Assembly: GCA_015243575.1 (NCBI GenBank)
Contig: CP042469.1
Location: 868,001-932,000 of the forward strand
Length of the DNA stretch: 64,000 nt
Direction: 5' to 3'
Source of the DNA: Clostridiales bacterium
GTDB taxonomy: Bacteria; Bacillota; Clostridia; Peptostreptococcales; Anaerovoracaceae
Of this stretch, positions 1 through 7,426 are shown in pieces. Position 1 is the stretch's first letter; every line of letters begins with the position of its first letter. The notes below the pieces were generated by a model. The model did no database searches. It was not told the origin of the DNA and saw only the letters and a list, made by a program, of their open reading frames with translations. The translations under genes were made by a program, and so were the position numbers.

Positions 1-464
1 GGTATTACATCAATTTTCTCTCGGAGGAGTCCTGCGGAAAATGCGTGCCGTGCAGAGAGGGTCTGAGAAGAATGCTGGAAGTGCTTGACGGAATTACGGA
101 GGGCAAAGGCTCTGAGGAGGATCTGGAGCTTTTGATCTGGTTGGGCTCCATGATGAAGGAGGCCGCACTCTGCGGCCTGGGAAAGAGCGCTCCCAATCCG
201 GTATTGTCTACCATAAAATACTTCCGCCAAGAGTATCTTTCTCACATACGGGATCAGCGCTGCCCTGCAGGGATCTGTAAGAAACTGACGACGTTCCGCA
301 TTCTTGAAGAAAAGTGCACCGGCTGCGGACTCTGCAAAAAGAATTGCGGTGTGGGAGCAATCAGCGGAAAGCCCAGGTTGAGTCATGTTATTGACGAAGA
401 ACTTTGTACACGCTGCGGAAACTGCATCGATGTATGCAGATTCCAAGCGGTGGAAATCGGATAG
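1..464 (+). CDS. NuoF-like NADH-oxidising subunit, 3' end only
   Basis: This is the C-terminal 153 residues of an NADH-binding 51-kDa-type subunit (NuoF/HydB/HndC family); the frame is open from base 3, so the gene starts outside the window. The motif SCGKCVPCREG near the start is the N3-type [4Fe-4S] site of this family. Two ferredoxin-type motifs follow (CTGCGLCKKNC and CTRCGNCIDVC), the appended 2x[4Fe-4S] domain typical of bifurcating hydrogenase and NADP-reducing enzymes rather than respiratory complex I. The protein would pass electrons from NAD(P)H to iron-sulfur partners in the cytoplasm. The next gene, 10 bases on, is the matching NuoG-like subunit. Whether the complex is a hydrogenase or a formate dehydrogenase cannot be told from here. 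Confidence 0.9.
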   Translation, partial: YYINFLSEESCGKCVPCREGLRRMLEVLDGITEGKGSEEDLELLIWLGSMMKEAALCGLGKSAPNPVLSTIKYFRQEYLSHIRDQRCPAGICKKLTTFRILEEKCTGCGLCKKNCGVGAISGKPRLSHVIDEELCTRCGNCIDVCRFQAVEIG

Positions 465-474
465 GAGGTGCGGA

Positions 475-1308
475 ATGAAGGTAATCATTGACGGTTTGAC
501 ATGTGAAGCAGAATCAGGAGAGTATCTTCTTCAGATTGCAAAAAGAAATCATATTAACATTCCAACCCTCTGTCATGAAGAGGCGCTGGCTGGTCTTGCC
601 ACCTGCAGAATTTGTATTGTGGAAGTGATGGATGCAAGACAGAAGGCAGAAGAGAGAGCGTTTGGGCAATTGAACGATGATTGCGGTGAGAAGGACGATC
701 GAAAAAGAAAAATAGTCACTGCCTGCGTTTATCCTGTGGTTGCAGAAATTGAAGTGCTTACCAATTCAGAGAAGCTGAGAGACATGCGAAAAGCCGTATT
801 AACATTGCTGATGGCCAGAGCACCTCAAAGTGATGCCATTGGTATGCTTGCGAAGGAATATGGTGTAGAACAAAATCATCGGTGGAGTTCTAGGGAAGAC
901 GAAAAATGCATCCTTTGCGGACTGTGCGTTGCTGCCTGTGATAAAATGGGCACCGGCGCCATTGCAACAGTTAATAGGGGAACCACGAGAACAGTTTCTA
1001 CACCATTCGAAGAGCCTGCAGAAAGCTGTATTGGATGCTGTTCCTGTGCAAGTGTTTGTCCCAGCGGAGCAATTCCTTTCACGGATCTTCATGGAAAAAG
1101 AACCATCTGGAATAAGGAATTTGAGTTGGTTTCCTGTTCTTGGTGTGGTGAAGTGATCGGTACCAAAGAACAGCTGGAGTATGTGGGTAAAAGAAATGGC
1201 CCTTCTGCTGATGTGCACGGCGGTGAAATGCTGTGTGAACATTGCAGGGCGGTCAGGGAAGCATCGCGTTTGAAATGGGTGAGTCAACCTGGGAGGACCT
1301 TTGCATAG
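475..1308 (+). CDS. NuoG-like [2Fe-2S]/[4Fe-4S] electron-transfer subunit
   Basis: The ATG at 475 follows GGAGGTGCGG and was preferred over an upstream in-frame start inside the previous gene; this gives 277 residues. The N-terminus is a [2Fe-2S] ferredoxin domain (PTLC, then ATCRIC, then VTAC). Two [4Fe-4S] motifs follow at about residues 145-200 (CILCGLCVAAC, CIGCCSCASVC), and the C-terminus has two further CxxC pairs. This is the small diaphorase-side iron-sulfur protein of NuoEFG-like hydrogenase or formate-dehydrogenase complexes, without the molybdopterin domain of full NuoG. The end may be frameshifted: after the GGG at 1277-1279 another frame stays open to 1388 and encodes a Lys/Pro-rich tail. 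Confidence 0.85.
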   Translation: MKVIIDGLTCEAESGEYLLQIAKRNHINIPTLCHEEALAGLATCRICIVEVMDARQKAEERAFGQLNDDCGEKDDRKRKIVTACVYPVVAEIEVLTNSEKLRDMRKAVLTLLMARAPQSDAIGMLAKEYGVEQNHRWSSREDEKCILCGLCVAACDKMGTGAIATVNRGTTRTVSTPFEEPAESCIGCCSCASVCPSGAIPFTDLHGKRTIWNKEFELVSCSWCGEVIGTKEQLEYVGKRNGPSADVHGGEMLCEHCRAVREASRLKWVSQPGRTFA

Positions 1309-1610
1309 ACCGGAACAATATCGGTGAAAAAGCAGAGAAAAAAAGCAAGAAGGCTCCTCCCATTCCTGTAGCCCAATCACGCGCTTAGGCATCATGACAT
1401 CGGCAGGTCCGTGGATCACTGTCCCCGGACTGACCACGTTGAGACGGTAGTATTGATGTCAAGGGTAAAAGACTGAATGTACAAAAAGCTCAGTAAATAA
1501 GCCATTTCTGTGGTTTTGGGATTTTCAAACTGTACTCTCAAAACGTGATTTTACCCGTACATGGGAATCAGTCTATCGGGTCGGATTCCGCTTGACGTTT
1601 ACATTGCAAA
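1309..1610. other. Intergenic region after the iron-sulfur pair
   Basis: No gene with a convincing start and ribosome site is visible here. The first 80 bases hold the alternative-frame tail of the preceding protein, ending at 1388. The remainder is AT-rich and shows no recognised RNA or mobile element. Confidence 0.5.
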
Positions 1611-1654
1611 TAGCATAGATAATATGACGGGACATTGTCATATTTTCTATGCTA
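1611..1654. repeat. 18-bp inverted repeat upstream of the PNPOx gene
   Basis: Arms 1611-1628 and 1637-1654 are complementary at 17 of 18 positions around an 8-base loop. The arms are AT-rich and are followed by TTATTAATAA rather than a T-run, so it resembles an operator or processed hairpin more than a strong intrinsic terminator. It lies about 60 bases before the start of the flavin-binding protein. Confidence 0.75.
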
Positions 1655-1716
1655 TTATTAATAACAACCCGTAAATTTGCATCGATTTTATTCGATTCTA
1701 TACCAAGGAGGAACAA

Positions 1717-2091
1717 ATGCTATCAGATAAATTTTATGAAGTATTAAAAAACGAGGGTATTGTAACAATTGTAACGTGGGGAAAAGGAGAACCTCATGTT
1801 GTAAATGAGTGGAATTCCTATTTAGTGGTTACCGAAGACGAAAGAATACTAATTCCCGCTGGAATAATGCACACAACGGAGAAAAATATAAATGATAACA
1901 ATAAGATAAAAATGGCTTTAGGAAGTAAAAATGTGAAAGGGCATGATAATTATCAGGGAACCGGGTTTGTTGTAGAAGGAACTGCAAGATTTTTATACTC
2001 CGGCGCAGATTTTAATATGATGGAAAAGAAATTTAAATTTTTAACCCGAGTATTAGAAATTACGGTTACGTCAGCTAAGCAAATGTTATAG
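1717..2091 (+). CDS. Pyridoxamine-5'-phosphate oxidase-like flavin-binding protein
   Basis: This 124-residue protein has the compact split-barrel fold expected of the PNPOx-like/general-stress FMN-binding family. Features seen are the opening MLSDKFYEVLKNEGIVTIV, a conserved HVVNEWNSY stretch, and the GTGFVVEGTARF strand near residue 85. The length is normal for the family. The ATG follows a strong AAGGAGG site. Related proteins bind FMN, F420 or haem; the substrate is unknown. It stands alone between a long inverted repeat and a degenerate region, and probably belongs to the accessory island. Confidence 0.8.
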   Translation: MLSDKFYEVLKNEGIVTIVTWGKGEPHVVNEWNSYLVVTEDERILIPAGIMHTTEKNINDNNKIKMALGSKNVKGHDNYQGTGFVVEGTARFLYSGADFNMMEKKFKFLTRVLEITVTSAKQML

Positions 2092-2199
2092 CAGGCAAAA
2101 TCGCTATTTCGCTAAATAGAATATGGAAAACTTACAGGAGATATTAAATTATGAAGGATGCCCTCGCCTTTTTGACGGACGCCGGTCTGGTCGGCCGGT

Positions 2200-2236
2200 T
2201 AACCATGTCCCAACAAGGGCGTTGGCCGGTTTTTTG
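2200..2236 (+). terminator. Possible intrinsic terminator
   Basis: AACC...CCAAC pairs with GTTGG..GGTT around AAGGGC, with internal bulges, and a run of six Ts follows. It would end transcription from the PNPOx-like gene. Confidence 0.5.
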
Positions 2237-2349
2237 TCCAAACTTGAGAAGCAGATACAGTCTTAATATGCCCGAGTAAGGAATGTTTTTGATTCAAAAG
2301 CAGGGCATCCTACGTAAAATCCCGTAGAGTGCCATGCTTATTTTTGCCC

Positions 2350-2396
2350 TTATTCATCTGCATCCACCGTCATGCCGATTTGTATTCCAAAGTGAA
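2350..2396 (-). pseudogene. Serine-recombinase C-terminal remnant (copy 1)
   Basis: Read on the minus strand, this stretch encodes FTLEYKS and then, after a one-base slip, MTVDADE followed by a stop. This matches the end of the longer remnant at 5099-5262 (FTVEFKSGVTVDVDE). DNA similarity to that copy continues past the stop. It is a scar of a large serine recombinase or of an element that carried one. Confidence 0.6.
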
Positions 2397-2458
2397 TTGA
2401 TAACATTCTCTATTCTTAACATCACCAAAAAAATAAGACAAAGATCATGTGCTCCACA

Positions 2459-3289
2459 TTAATGCCATGTAACCTGTAAAGGTTCCCTGTCTACTATTCG
2501 CCTAAATGTATAGATCGGATATCCAACGAGCAACGCACCTGTGACGCTTTTGTTTTCATGAAGCCGGAGAAGCTGCAGCAAAGGTTTATAGCCCGCTGTA
2601 GCACAATATTCGAATAACCCTGACCAGCAAGTACCGAGTCCGAGCGCCGGTGCATAGAGCTGGGCATAGGAAAGCGCAAAATGAGTATTGTCCCGACCGA
2701 GCGCGAAGCATTCTTTTTGTGCCGTGGCGATGATCAGACAGGGCGCATCCCTTAGGATTGTGTCCCTGCCATTTTCCCGGTAACCGCGTATGGTATTGAC
2801 GGTGTTTTTTGACCATGGGGATTTCCCCAAAGCTCCGTGTTTTAAATCCCCCTCTGCCCAATCCGCAATCACAGCTGCGATTGCTTTTATGGTCACAGGA
2901 TCATCTACAACATGGTAGGAGACTCCCTGTGAATTGCATGCTGTTGGTGCGAAACGGGCAATGTCAAGAAGCTCGCGGACGGTCTCACGCGGCACACGTT
3001 TTTTTTGGAAAGAGCGAACAGACCGACGTGACCGGAGAAAGCGGGCTGCCGTATTGGCGTCCGGTATCGGTGTCTCTTCGAGCGAAACTTGCTTTTCAAG
3101 TGGAGCCAGCCTGTGATCCAACGCGCCGTTTGGGCAAACCGCTACGCAATGCCCGCAGGCAATACAGAAATCATTGACGGCCTCGGGGCCGTGCTCGCCC
3201 ATGTCAAGCGTGCCCCGGCAGACCTTTACGCAAAGTCCGCATTGTGTGCATTTGTCCTGATTTACCTGAATCAAATTCTCTGTGGCCAT
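2459..3289 (-). CDS. Ferredoxin-nitroreductase fusion protein
   Basis: This 276-residue protein has an N-terminal 2x[4Fe-4S] ferredoxin domain (CTQCGLCVKVC, CIACGHCVAVC; residues 10-60) fused to a nitroreductase domain that begins RSRRSVRSFQ near residue 87. APTACNSQ and the late GTCWSG stretch fit FMN-binding nitroreductases. Such fusions take electrons from the iron-sulfur domain to FMN and reduce nitro compounds, quinones or enones in the cytoplasm. GGAG seven bases before the ATG supports the start; the stop of the upstream NTF2-like gene lies between them. It is third in a minus-strand cassette with an SDR and an NTF2-like protein. The physiological substrate is unknown. Confidence 0.88.
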   Translation of the reverse strand: MATENLIQVNQDKCTQCGLCVKVCRGTLDMGEHGPEAVNDFCIACGHCVAVCPNGALDHRLAPLEKQVSLEETPIPDANTAARFLRSRRSVRSFQKKRVPRETVRELLDIARFAPTACNSQGVSYHVVDDPVTIKAIAAVIADWAEGDLKHGALGKSPWSKNTVNTIRGYRENGRDTILRDAPCLIIATAQKECFALGRDNTHFALSYAQLYAPALGLGTCWSGLFEYCATAGYKPLLQLLRLHENKSVTGALLVGYPIYTFRRIVDREPLQVTWH

Positions 3290-3291
3290 TT

Positions 3292-3990
3292 TTACGCTCC
3301 AGCCAATACAATATTCAAGGCATTGATTTTCCCGTTTTCAACGGTGAAGTGGAAATCCAGCGGAACCGGGCTGCCCTCGAAGCTACCGGAAAGCGTAGCG
3401 GTGACAACAGTATCACCGTTTTTCTCTGTACAGCCGGTGATTTCGGTCGTGACTTTAGCGTCCCGGTTTGCCTCCAGAATATGCCCGCTAACAGCTTCGG
3501 GGCCATGATATTCCATTCCCTCGTCAGCCAACACGGCATCAGTCGCAAAGCAACCCGCAAGCAGAGCGTCGTCATACACATCGGAGGCATGATAAAAGGC
3601 AGCAATCGGTTGAGGCAGCGGCACAGCTCTGCTGTTGGAAGAAAGAACATTGCGTAGGCGTGTGATTTTATCCCCATCCAGCGTAAAATGAAAATCAAGA
3701 TATAGAGGGTCTGGCAGGCCGGTTTTGTCGTATTCTCCGTCACATTTTGCAGTGACGACTATCTCTAGAGCGTCCTGAACGGCGTTTGTGACTTCCAGTC
3801 TCAGATGGTCGCCAAAATAGTCGCGGTCGCTCCATGCTTTGATGGCTGCTTTCCCGCGATATTCTTTACCGGCGTCTATGACGACGGCGTCCTCGGAAAA
3901 GGTTGAAAGGAAGGCCACGGGGTCACTGGTATTTGTCGCCTGAAAATGTGTCTCAACCGATTTTGGTAATTGGAATTGATTGTTTGCCAT
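3292..3990 (-). CDS. Double NTF2-like (SnoaL-type) protein
   Basis: The 232-residue protein looks like two NTF2/SnoaL-like cone-fold domains in tandem (about 1-110 and 118-232). Both end in a near-repeated strand: DFHFTLDGDKITRLRNVL in the first and DFHFTVENGKINALNIVL in the second. Such folds act as small-molecule isomerases, hydrolases or polyketide cyclases, or only bind ligand. Catalytic residues cannot be assigned. AAGGAG precedes the ATG. It sits 15 bases after the SDR gene and 2 bases before the nitroreductase, so one transcript is likely. Cooperation on a single small molecule is inference. Confidence 0.78.
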   Translation of the reverse strand: MANNQFQLPKSVETHFQATNTSDPVAFLSTFSEDAVVIDAGKEYRGKAAIKAWSDRDYFGDHLRLEVTNAVQDALEIVVTAKCDGEYDKTGLPDPLYLDFHFTLDGDKITRLRNVLSSNSRAVPLPQPIAAFYHASDVYDDALLAGCFATDAVLADEGMEYHGPEAVSGHILEANRDAKVTTEITGCTEKNGDTVVTATLSGSFEGSPVPLDFHFTVENGKINALNIVLAGA

Positions 3991-4005
3991 AATTTTTATT
4001 CTCCT

Positions 4006-4809
4006 TTATATTGTGCGGACGATTCCGCCGTCGATTGTATGCTCCGCTCCTACAATGTAGGAAGCGCGGTCGGATACCAAAAAAGCGACAAGTTCAGCCA
4101 CTTCCTCCGGCCGCGCAGTACGCCCTATGGGAATACCTCCTAAAGAGTCCATCAAAGACTGCCGGGCATCACTATAGTCGCATCCCCGTTCCTGTGCCAT
4201 CCGCTCGATAAGTCTCTCAGCGGCCTTTGTTTCCGTGAAACCGGGCGCAACGCTGTTCACGCGGATACCCTTGGGTGCGAGCTCCGTCGCCAGAGCTTTA
4301 CTGTAATTTGTGAGTGCGGCCTTGGCCGCTGAATATGCCATGGTGTTTTCTCCCGGGAATCGGCGTTGAATTGAGGTAACGTGAACAATCACGCCACCAC
4401 CCTGCTCAAGCATTGAGGGCAACAAACCTCTATCCAATCGGACAGCGGCGAATAAATTGGTCTCGAACGTTCGCTGCCAGTCCGCGTCGGTTTGTTTCAG
4501 TACGCCGCCTGTTGGTGTAGAAGAGCCTCCCACGTTGTTGACGAGGATATCTACACCGCCAAAGCGTTTTAGCAGATACTCCACAACTTTTGTAGTGCCT
4601 TCAGGCGTGCTAATATCGGCCTGGATAAATAAATCCGAATCTTTTAATTCGTCCGGCGTGTGCCGTGCTGTCGTGATGACTGTTGCTCCGGCACGAGCAA
4701 GTCGTTTGACCGTCGCCTCGCCCATCCCGCCCCCAGTACCGCCGGTCACAAGCACACGTTTGCCGTTTAGTTCCTTGGAATCAATTATGATATGGTTGGA
4801 ATTCTCCAT
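4006..4809 (-). CDS. Short-chain dehydrogenase/reductase
   Basis: This is a classical SDR of 267 residues. [11 protein letters not shown] is the nucleotide-binding glycine motif, NNVGG the structural NxAG-type motif, and YSAAK carries the catalytic Tyr and Lys; a Ser lies in VTSIQ just before. The C-terminal DGG is typical of the family. I chose the ATG at 4809 because AAAGGAGG lies eight bases upstream; an in-frame ATG at 4854 lacks such a site. It is the first gene of the minus-strand redox cassette, which a dyad at 4866-4893 may control. It would oxidise or reduce an alcohol/ketone with NAD(P)H; the substrate is not predictable. Confidence 0.9.
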   Translation of the reverse strand: MENSNHIIIDSKELNGKRVLVTGGTGGGMGEATVKRLARAGATVITTARHTPDELKDSDLFIQADISTPEGTTKVVEYLLKRFGGVDILVNNVGGSSTPTGGVLKQTDADWQRTFETNLFAAVRLDRGLLPSMLEQGGGVIVHVTSIQRRFPGENTMAYSAAKAALTNYSKALATELAPKGIRVNSVAPGFTETKAAERLIERMAQERGCDYSDARQSLMDSLGGIPIGRTARPEEVAELVAFLVSDRASYIVGAEHTIDGGIVRTI

Positions 4810-4865
4810 GAAGAAAGCCTCCTTTTTGGGAATTAGGTTGTTTGCATGTTCCAATCATACCAACC

Positions 4866-4893
4866 ATAACCTGACAGTATCGCGTCAAGTTAT
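4866..4893. promoter_or_regulatory. Dyad upstream of the SDR cassette
   Basis: ATAACCTGAC (4866-4875) and GTCAAGTTAT (4884-4893) form a 10-bp inverted repeat with one mismatch and an 8-base spacer. It lies 57-84 bases before the SDR start. The size suits a dimeric regulator operator. On the minus strand TTGACG lies inside it, but no -10 box is found at standard spacing. Confidence 0.5.
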
Positions 4894-5090
4894 GATTTAT
4901 ATTTGCCCATTATGTTATTTAATTCATCCCGGAACGCGTCGCGTATCTTTGCGGGAGCCAACACTTCCACATCGGATGCTTGCAGATACCAGGCGTTTAT
5001 TTTGAAAATGAGTTTCATCGGTTCTACTCTCCTGATCCAAATATGTGGTTTCATTTTTTGATCGAAGAATGATCGAGTTGCCTCGCTCAT
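4890..5090 (-). pseudogene. WYL-domain regulator C-terminal remnant
   Basis: A 66-codon frame ends with DVEVLAPAKIRDAFRDEL, which resembles the last helix region of WYL/YafY-type transcription regulators (VEVL-P---R). The HTH and the WYL core are missing, and a second frame overlaps the first half, so it is probably a fragment. It begins just after the stop of the recombinase remnant and ends within the dyad before the SDR gene. It may be the decayed local regulator of that cassette. Confidence 0.45.
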
Positions 5091-5098
5091 TTTTACCC

Positions 5099-5262
5099 TT
5101 ATTCATCCACATCGACCGTTACGCCAGACTTGAATTCTACGGTGAATTTACCCTCGTAGACGGTGACTTTTTCAATCAGCCGCCGTACAAGTGGCTCGTC
5201 GTATTCGGTTAGAGCGGTGGGCTGCTCTCGCAGGAAAGCTTTATATAATTTTATCTTAAAGC
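5099..5262 (-). pseudogene. Serine-recombinase C-terminal remnant (copy 2)
   Basis: Minus-strand translation gives YKAFLREQPTALTEYDEPLV, then RRLIEKVTVYEGKFTVEFKS, ending in GVTVDVDE and a stop. This is the typical extreme C-terminus of large serine recombinases from conjugative transposons (TndX/TnpX-like). The catalytic N-terminal domain and zinc region are absent. Its upstream end stops just short of the marR promoter. A second, shorter copy lies at 2350-2396 in the same orientation, so the two bracket the SDR-NTF2-nitroreductase cassette. Confidence 0.75.
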
Positions 5263-5275
5263 AGCAATTATACGA

Positions 5276-5330
5276 TTGACAAGTATCCGATTTCGGATTA
5301 TAATCAGTATGTTTCCGAAGTCGGAAACAT
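5276..5330 (+). promoter_or_regulatory. marR promoter with two operator-like palindromes
   Basis: TTGACA (5276-5281), a 17-base spacer and TATAAT (5299-5304) form a consensus sigma-A promoter. The spacer contains ATCCGA-TT-TCGGAT (5285-5298). Just after the -10 box, over the expected start site, lies a perfect 10-bp palindrome ATGTTTCCGA-AG-TCGGAAACAT (5309-5330). Both share TCCGA-N2-TCGGA. The arrangement predicts autorepression by the adjacent MarR protein. Confidence 0.85.
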
Positions 5331-5382
5331 ATAATTTAGTCAATGAGCCAATAGAACAGCTTATTGCGAAAGAGGTAAGAGT

Positions 5383-5859
5383 ATGGGACATGACATTCAA
5401 CAACAATTGAATACTCTCAATCGTCTGTATAAAGAAACAGATGAAATCTATCGCGGCATTGCCGGACGCTTTGGATTAACTGATACGGCATTTTGGATAC
5501 TATACGCAATCACCCATGCTGACGGGGATTGCACACAAAACGACTTGTGCAATGATTGGTTTTATCCCGTGCAGACTATCAACTCGGCAGTCAGTAAATT
5601 GCAGCAGCGAGATCTTGTATATCTCGAAACAATTCCGGGCACGAGAAATCGGAAAAAGATTCTCTTAACGGACACAGGAAGGCAATTCGCCGAACACAGT
5701 ATTAGCATGATTGATGAAATGGAGAAAGAAGCTTTCTTGATGTTTACCGATGAAGAAAGAGAAACCTATATTTCTATTTATCAAAGATACAACGAAAATA
5801 TCCGGCGTGAGCGAGATAGAGTGCTATGCACTATAGATAAACTGTTGAAAAAGGAGTGA
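5383..5859 (+). CDS. MarR-family transcriptional regulator
   Basis: The 158-residue protein has the length and pattern of a winged-helix MarR repressor. An N-terminal dimerisation helix is followed by a DNA-reading helix near residues 60-75 (PVQTINSAVSKLQQRDLV) and a wing containing PGTRNRKKILLT. A helical C-terminus completes the dimer interface. It probably binds the paired palindromes in its own promoter and controls the downstream zinc peptide and MATE pump, the usual MarR-efflux arrangement; the inducer is unknown. The ribosome site (AGAGGTAAG) is modest. Regulation is inferred from position and operator layout. Confidence 0.9.
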   Translation: MGHDIQQQLNTLNRLYKETDEIYRGIAGRFGLTDTAFWILYAITHADGDCTQNDLCNDWFYPVQTINSAVSKLQQRDLVYLETIPGTRNRKKILLTDTGRQFAEHSISMIDEMEKEAFLMFTDEERETYISIYQRYNENIRRERDRVLCTIDKLLKKE

Positions 5860-5865
5860 GGGTGC

Positions 5866-6051
5866 ATGGCCGAGCAATGGATTATCTGTCCTGTTTGTCA
5901 GCAGAAAACCAGACTTAAAATCCAAGAAAACACGGAACTGAAGAACTTCCCGCTATTCTGCCCCAAGTGCAAGCAAGAAACGCTTATAGATGTCGAAAAG
6001 TTTAATATGACCATTATCAAAGAGCCAGACGCAAAGACGCAGAGCCGATAA
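5866..6051 (+). CDS. Cysteine-rich KTR-domain small protein
   Basis: A 61-residue zinc-ribbon-like protein with two CxxC pairs (CPVCQQKT and CPKCKQET) 23 residues apart. The KTR tripeptide after the first pair names the family (cysteine-rich KTR domain), which is common as cargo of conjugative elements in Clostridia. The function is unknown. It starts 6 bases after marR and about 65 bases before the MATE gene, so it is likely co-transcribed with both. Its presence supports a mobile-element origin of this block. Confidence 0.8.
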   Translation: MAEQWIICPVCQQKTRLKIQENTELKNFPLFCPKCKQETLIDVEKFNMTIIKEPDAKTQSR

Positions 6052-6115
6052 CACAAGAAATTGTTGTTTCGGCTCTTAATTTTTTACAAATAAAAGTATA
6101 GGAGAACTTCAAGTT

Positions 6116-7426
6116 ATGAAATCAACTCAATTCAAAAATGTACTTAAAATCGTAATACCAACGGTTTTTAGCCAATGTGCCATTTTCCTCTTTACCATAG
6201 TTGATGGTATTTTTGTAGGTCGCGGCGTTGGAACAGACGCTTTGGGCGCTGTGAATATGGCGCTGCCTTTTATGATGATTATTGCTGCGGCCTATTTGTT
6301 GACTACAATCGGCGGCGTCACAATTGTCGCCATCAGAATAGGTCGGAAAGATATTGATGGTGCAAATCAAGTGTTCATGCACGCATTATGCCTGACCGCA
6401 CTATTATCTGCTATATTTATGATTATCGGCACCGTATTTAATGAGGTGCTTGTATCAGCATTAGGTGCTACCGGCGTTTATCATGATATGGTATCAGAGT
6501 ATATTTTTTGGTGCAGTATCTTTACCATTCCCTCTGCGATGTCAATTATCTTGCAAGGTTTTGGAAGAAATGATAATGCTGCTGTACTGGTGATGATAGC
6601 CACAATCGCCAGTACCGTATGTAATGTCTTTCTCGACTGGCTTTTTGTATTTCCGCTGCAAAGAGGGCTTGCGGGCGCAGCCATAGCAACGGGTATTTCT
6701 CAACTCCTATCTTTTGTTATTATTACCATGCACTTTATTCGCAAGCGCGGGGATTTGAGAATAGGCAATTTTAAAGTTGATGGTGTTTTAGTAAAAAAAA
6801 TTCTGACCCGCGGCTTGCCGGAAATGCTCTCACAACTTACCACCCCTATTATGACAATATGTATGAACGCTGTAGTTTTAAGATATATTGGTAACAATGG
6901 AATCAATGCTTATTCCGTTATTAGCTATATCTCATCGTTTACTTTTGCAATCGTCCTTGGTGTTGCAGAAGGTATGCAGCCTTTGTTCGGACAAAGCTAT
7001 GGTGAACAGAATGAGCAGGATATAAAGTATTACTTTCGTGTAGGCCGTATTATTAGTTTTGTGGGAAGTGCATTGATTTATTTCGTTACCTTTTTTGTCG
7101 GAGCAAATATTTGCAGGCTGTTTGGTGCGGATACTGTCGCAACGGAAATGTCGGTAGTAGCAATGCCAAAATACGGTTGGATGTTTCTTTTTGCGGCGCT
7201 TAACACCATGATTGCCGCCTATCTCTACTCTACAAAGAGAACAAAAGAAGCAGTTTTGCTAAACATTTTGCGTGGGTTTGTGTTTTTACCTGCCTGTATT
7301 TGGGGTGTTTCTATTGCTTCTAATGGTGCGTTGGTATGGTTTACAGTCGGTATTGCAGAAATCCTTTCTCTGATAGCCGGAACCGTTATTGTAAAGCACT
7401 CTGAACGAAATGGCTTGACTTTTTGA
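6116..7426 (+). CDS. MATE-family multidrug efflux transporter
   Basis: This 436-residue membrane protein has about 12 hydrophobic segments in two similar halves. Motifs include FTIVDGIFVGRGVGTDALGA near residue 25 and GVAEGMQPLFGQSYGEQN near residue 285, both characteristic of MATE (DinF/NorM) antiporters. It would export cationic drugs or metabolites using a sodium or proton gradient. AGGAG precedes the ATG. It ends the marR operon and is probably derepressed when MarR binds ligand. Codon and base composition are more AT-rich than in the ribosomal operons, in line with acquisition by transfer. Confidence 0.92.
   Translation: MKSTQFKNVLKIVIPTVFSQCAIFLFTIVDGIFVGRGVGTDALGAVNMALPFMMIIAAAYLLTTIGGVTIVAIRIGRKDIDGANQVFMHALCLTALLSAIFMIIGTVFNEVLVSALGATGVYHDMVSEYIFWCSIFTIPSAMSIILQGFGRNDNAAVLVMIATIASTVCNVFLDWLFVFPLQRGLAGAAIATGISQLLSFVIITMHFIRKRGDLRIGNFKVDGVLVKKILTRGLPEMLSQLTTPIMTICMNAVVLRYIGNNGINAYSVISYISSFTFAIVLGVAEGMQPLFGQSYGEQNEQDIKYYFRVGRIISFVGSALIYFVTFFVGANICRLFGADTVATEMSVVAMPKYGWMFLFAALNTMIAAYLYSTKRTKEAVLLNILRGFVFLPACIWGVSIASNGALVWFTVGIAEILSLIAGTVIVKHSERNGLTF

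Larger units (their letters stand above)
2092..2458. other. Degenerate intergenic region with gene debris
   Basis: There is no intact gene. A 42-codon frame at 2151-2279 has an AGGAG site and opens MKDALAFLTDAG, which resembles the start of PNPOx-family proteins before losing similarity; it could be a decayed second copy. A probable terminator and a serine-recombinase tail remnant (both listed separately) lie inside. The look is of an old insertion site. Confidence 0.5.

Noticed and set aside
799-1437. 212-codon minus-strand frame opposite the NuoG-like gene
   Set aside because: It is antisense to a clear iron-sulfur protein, shows no family features, and has no ribosome site.
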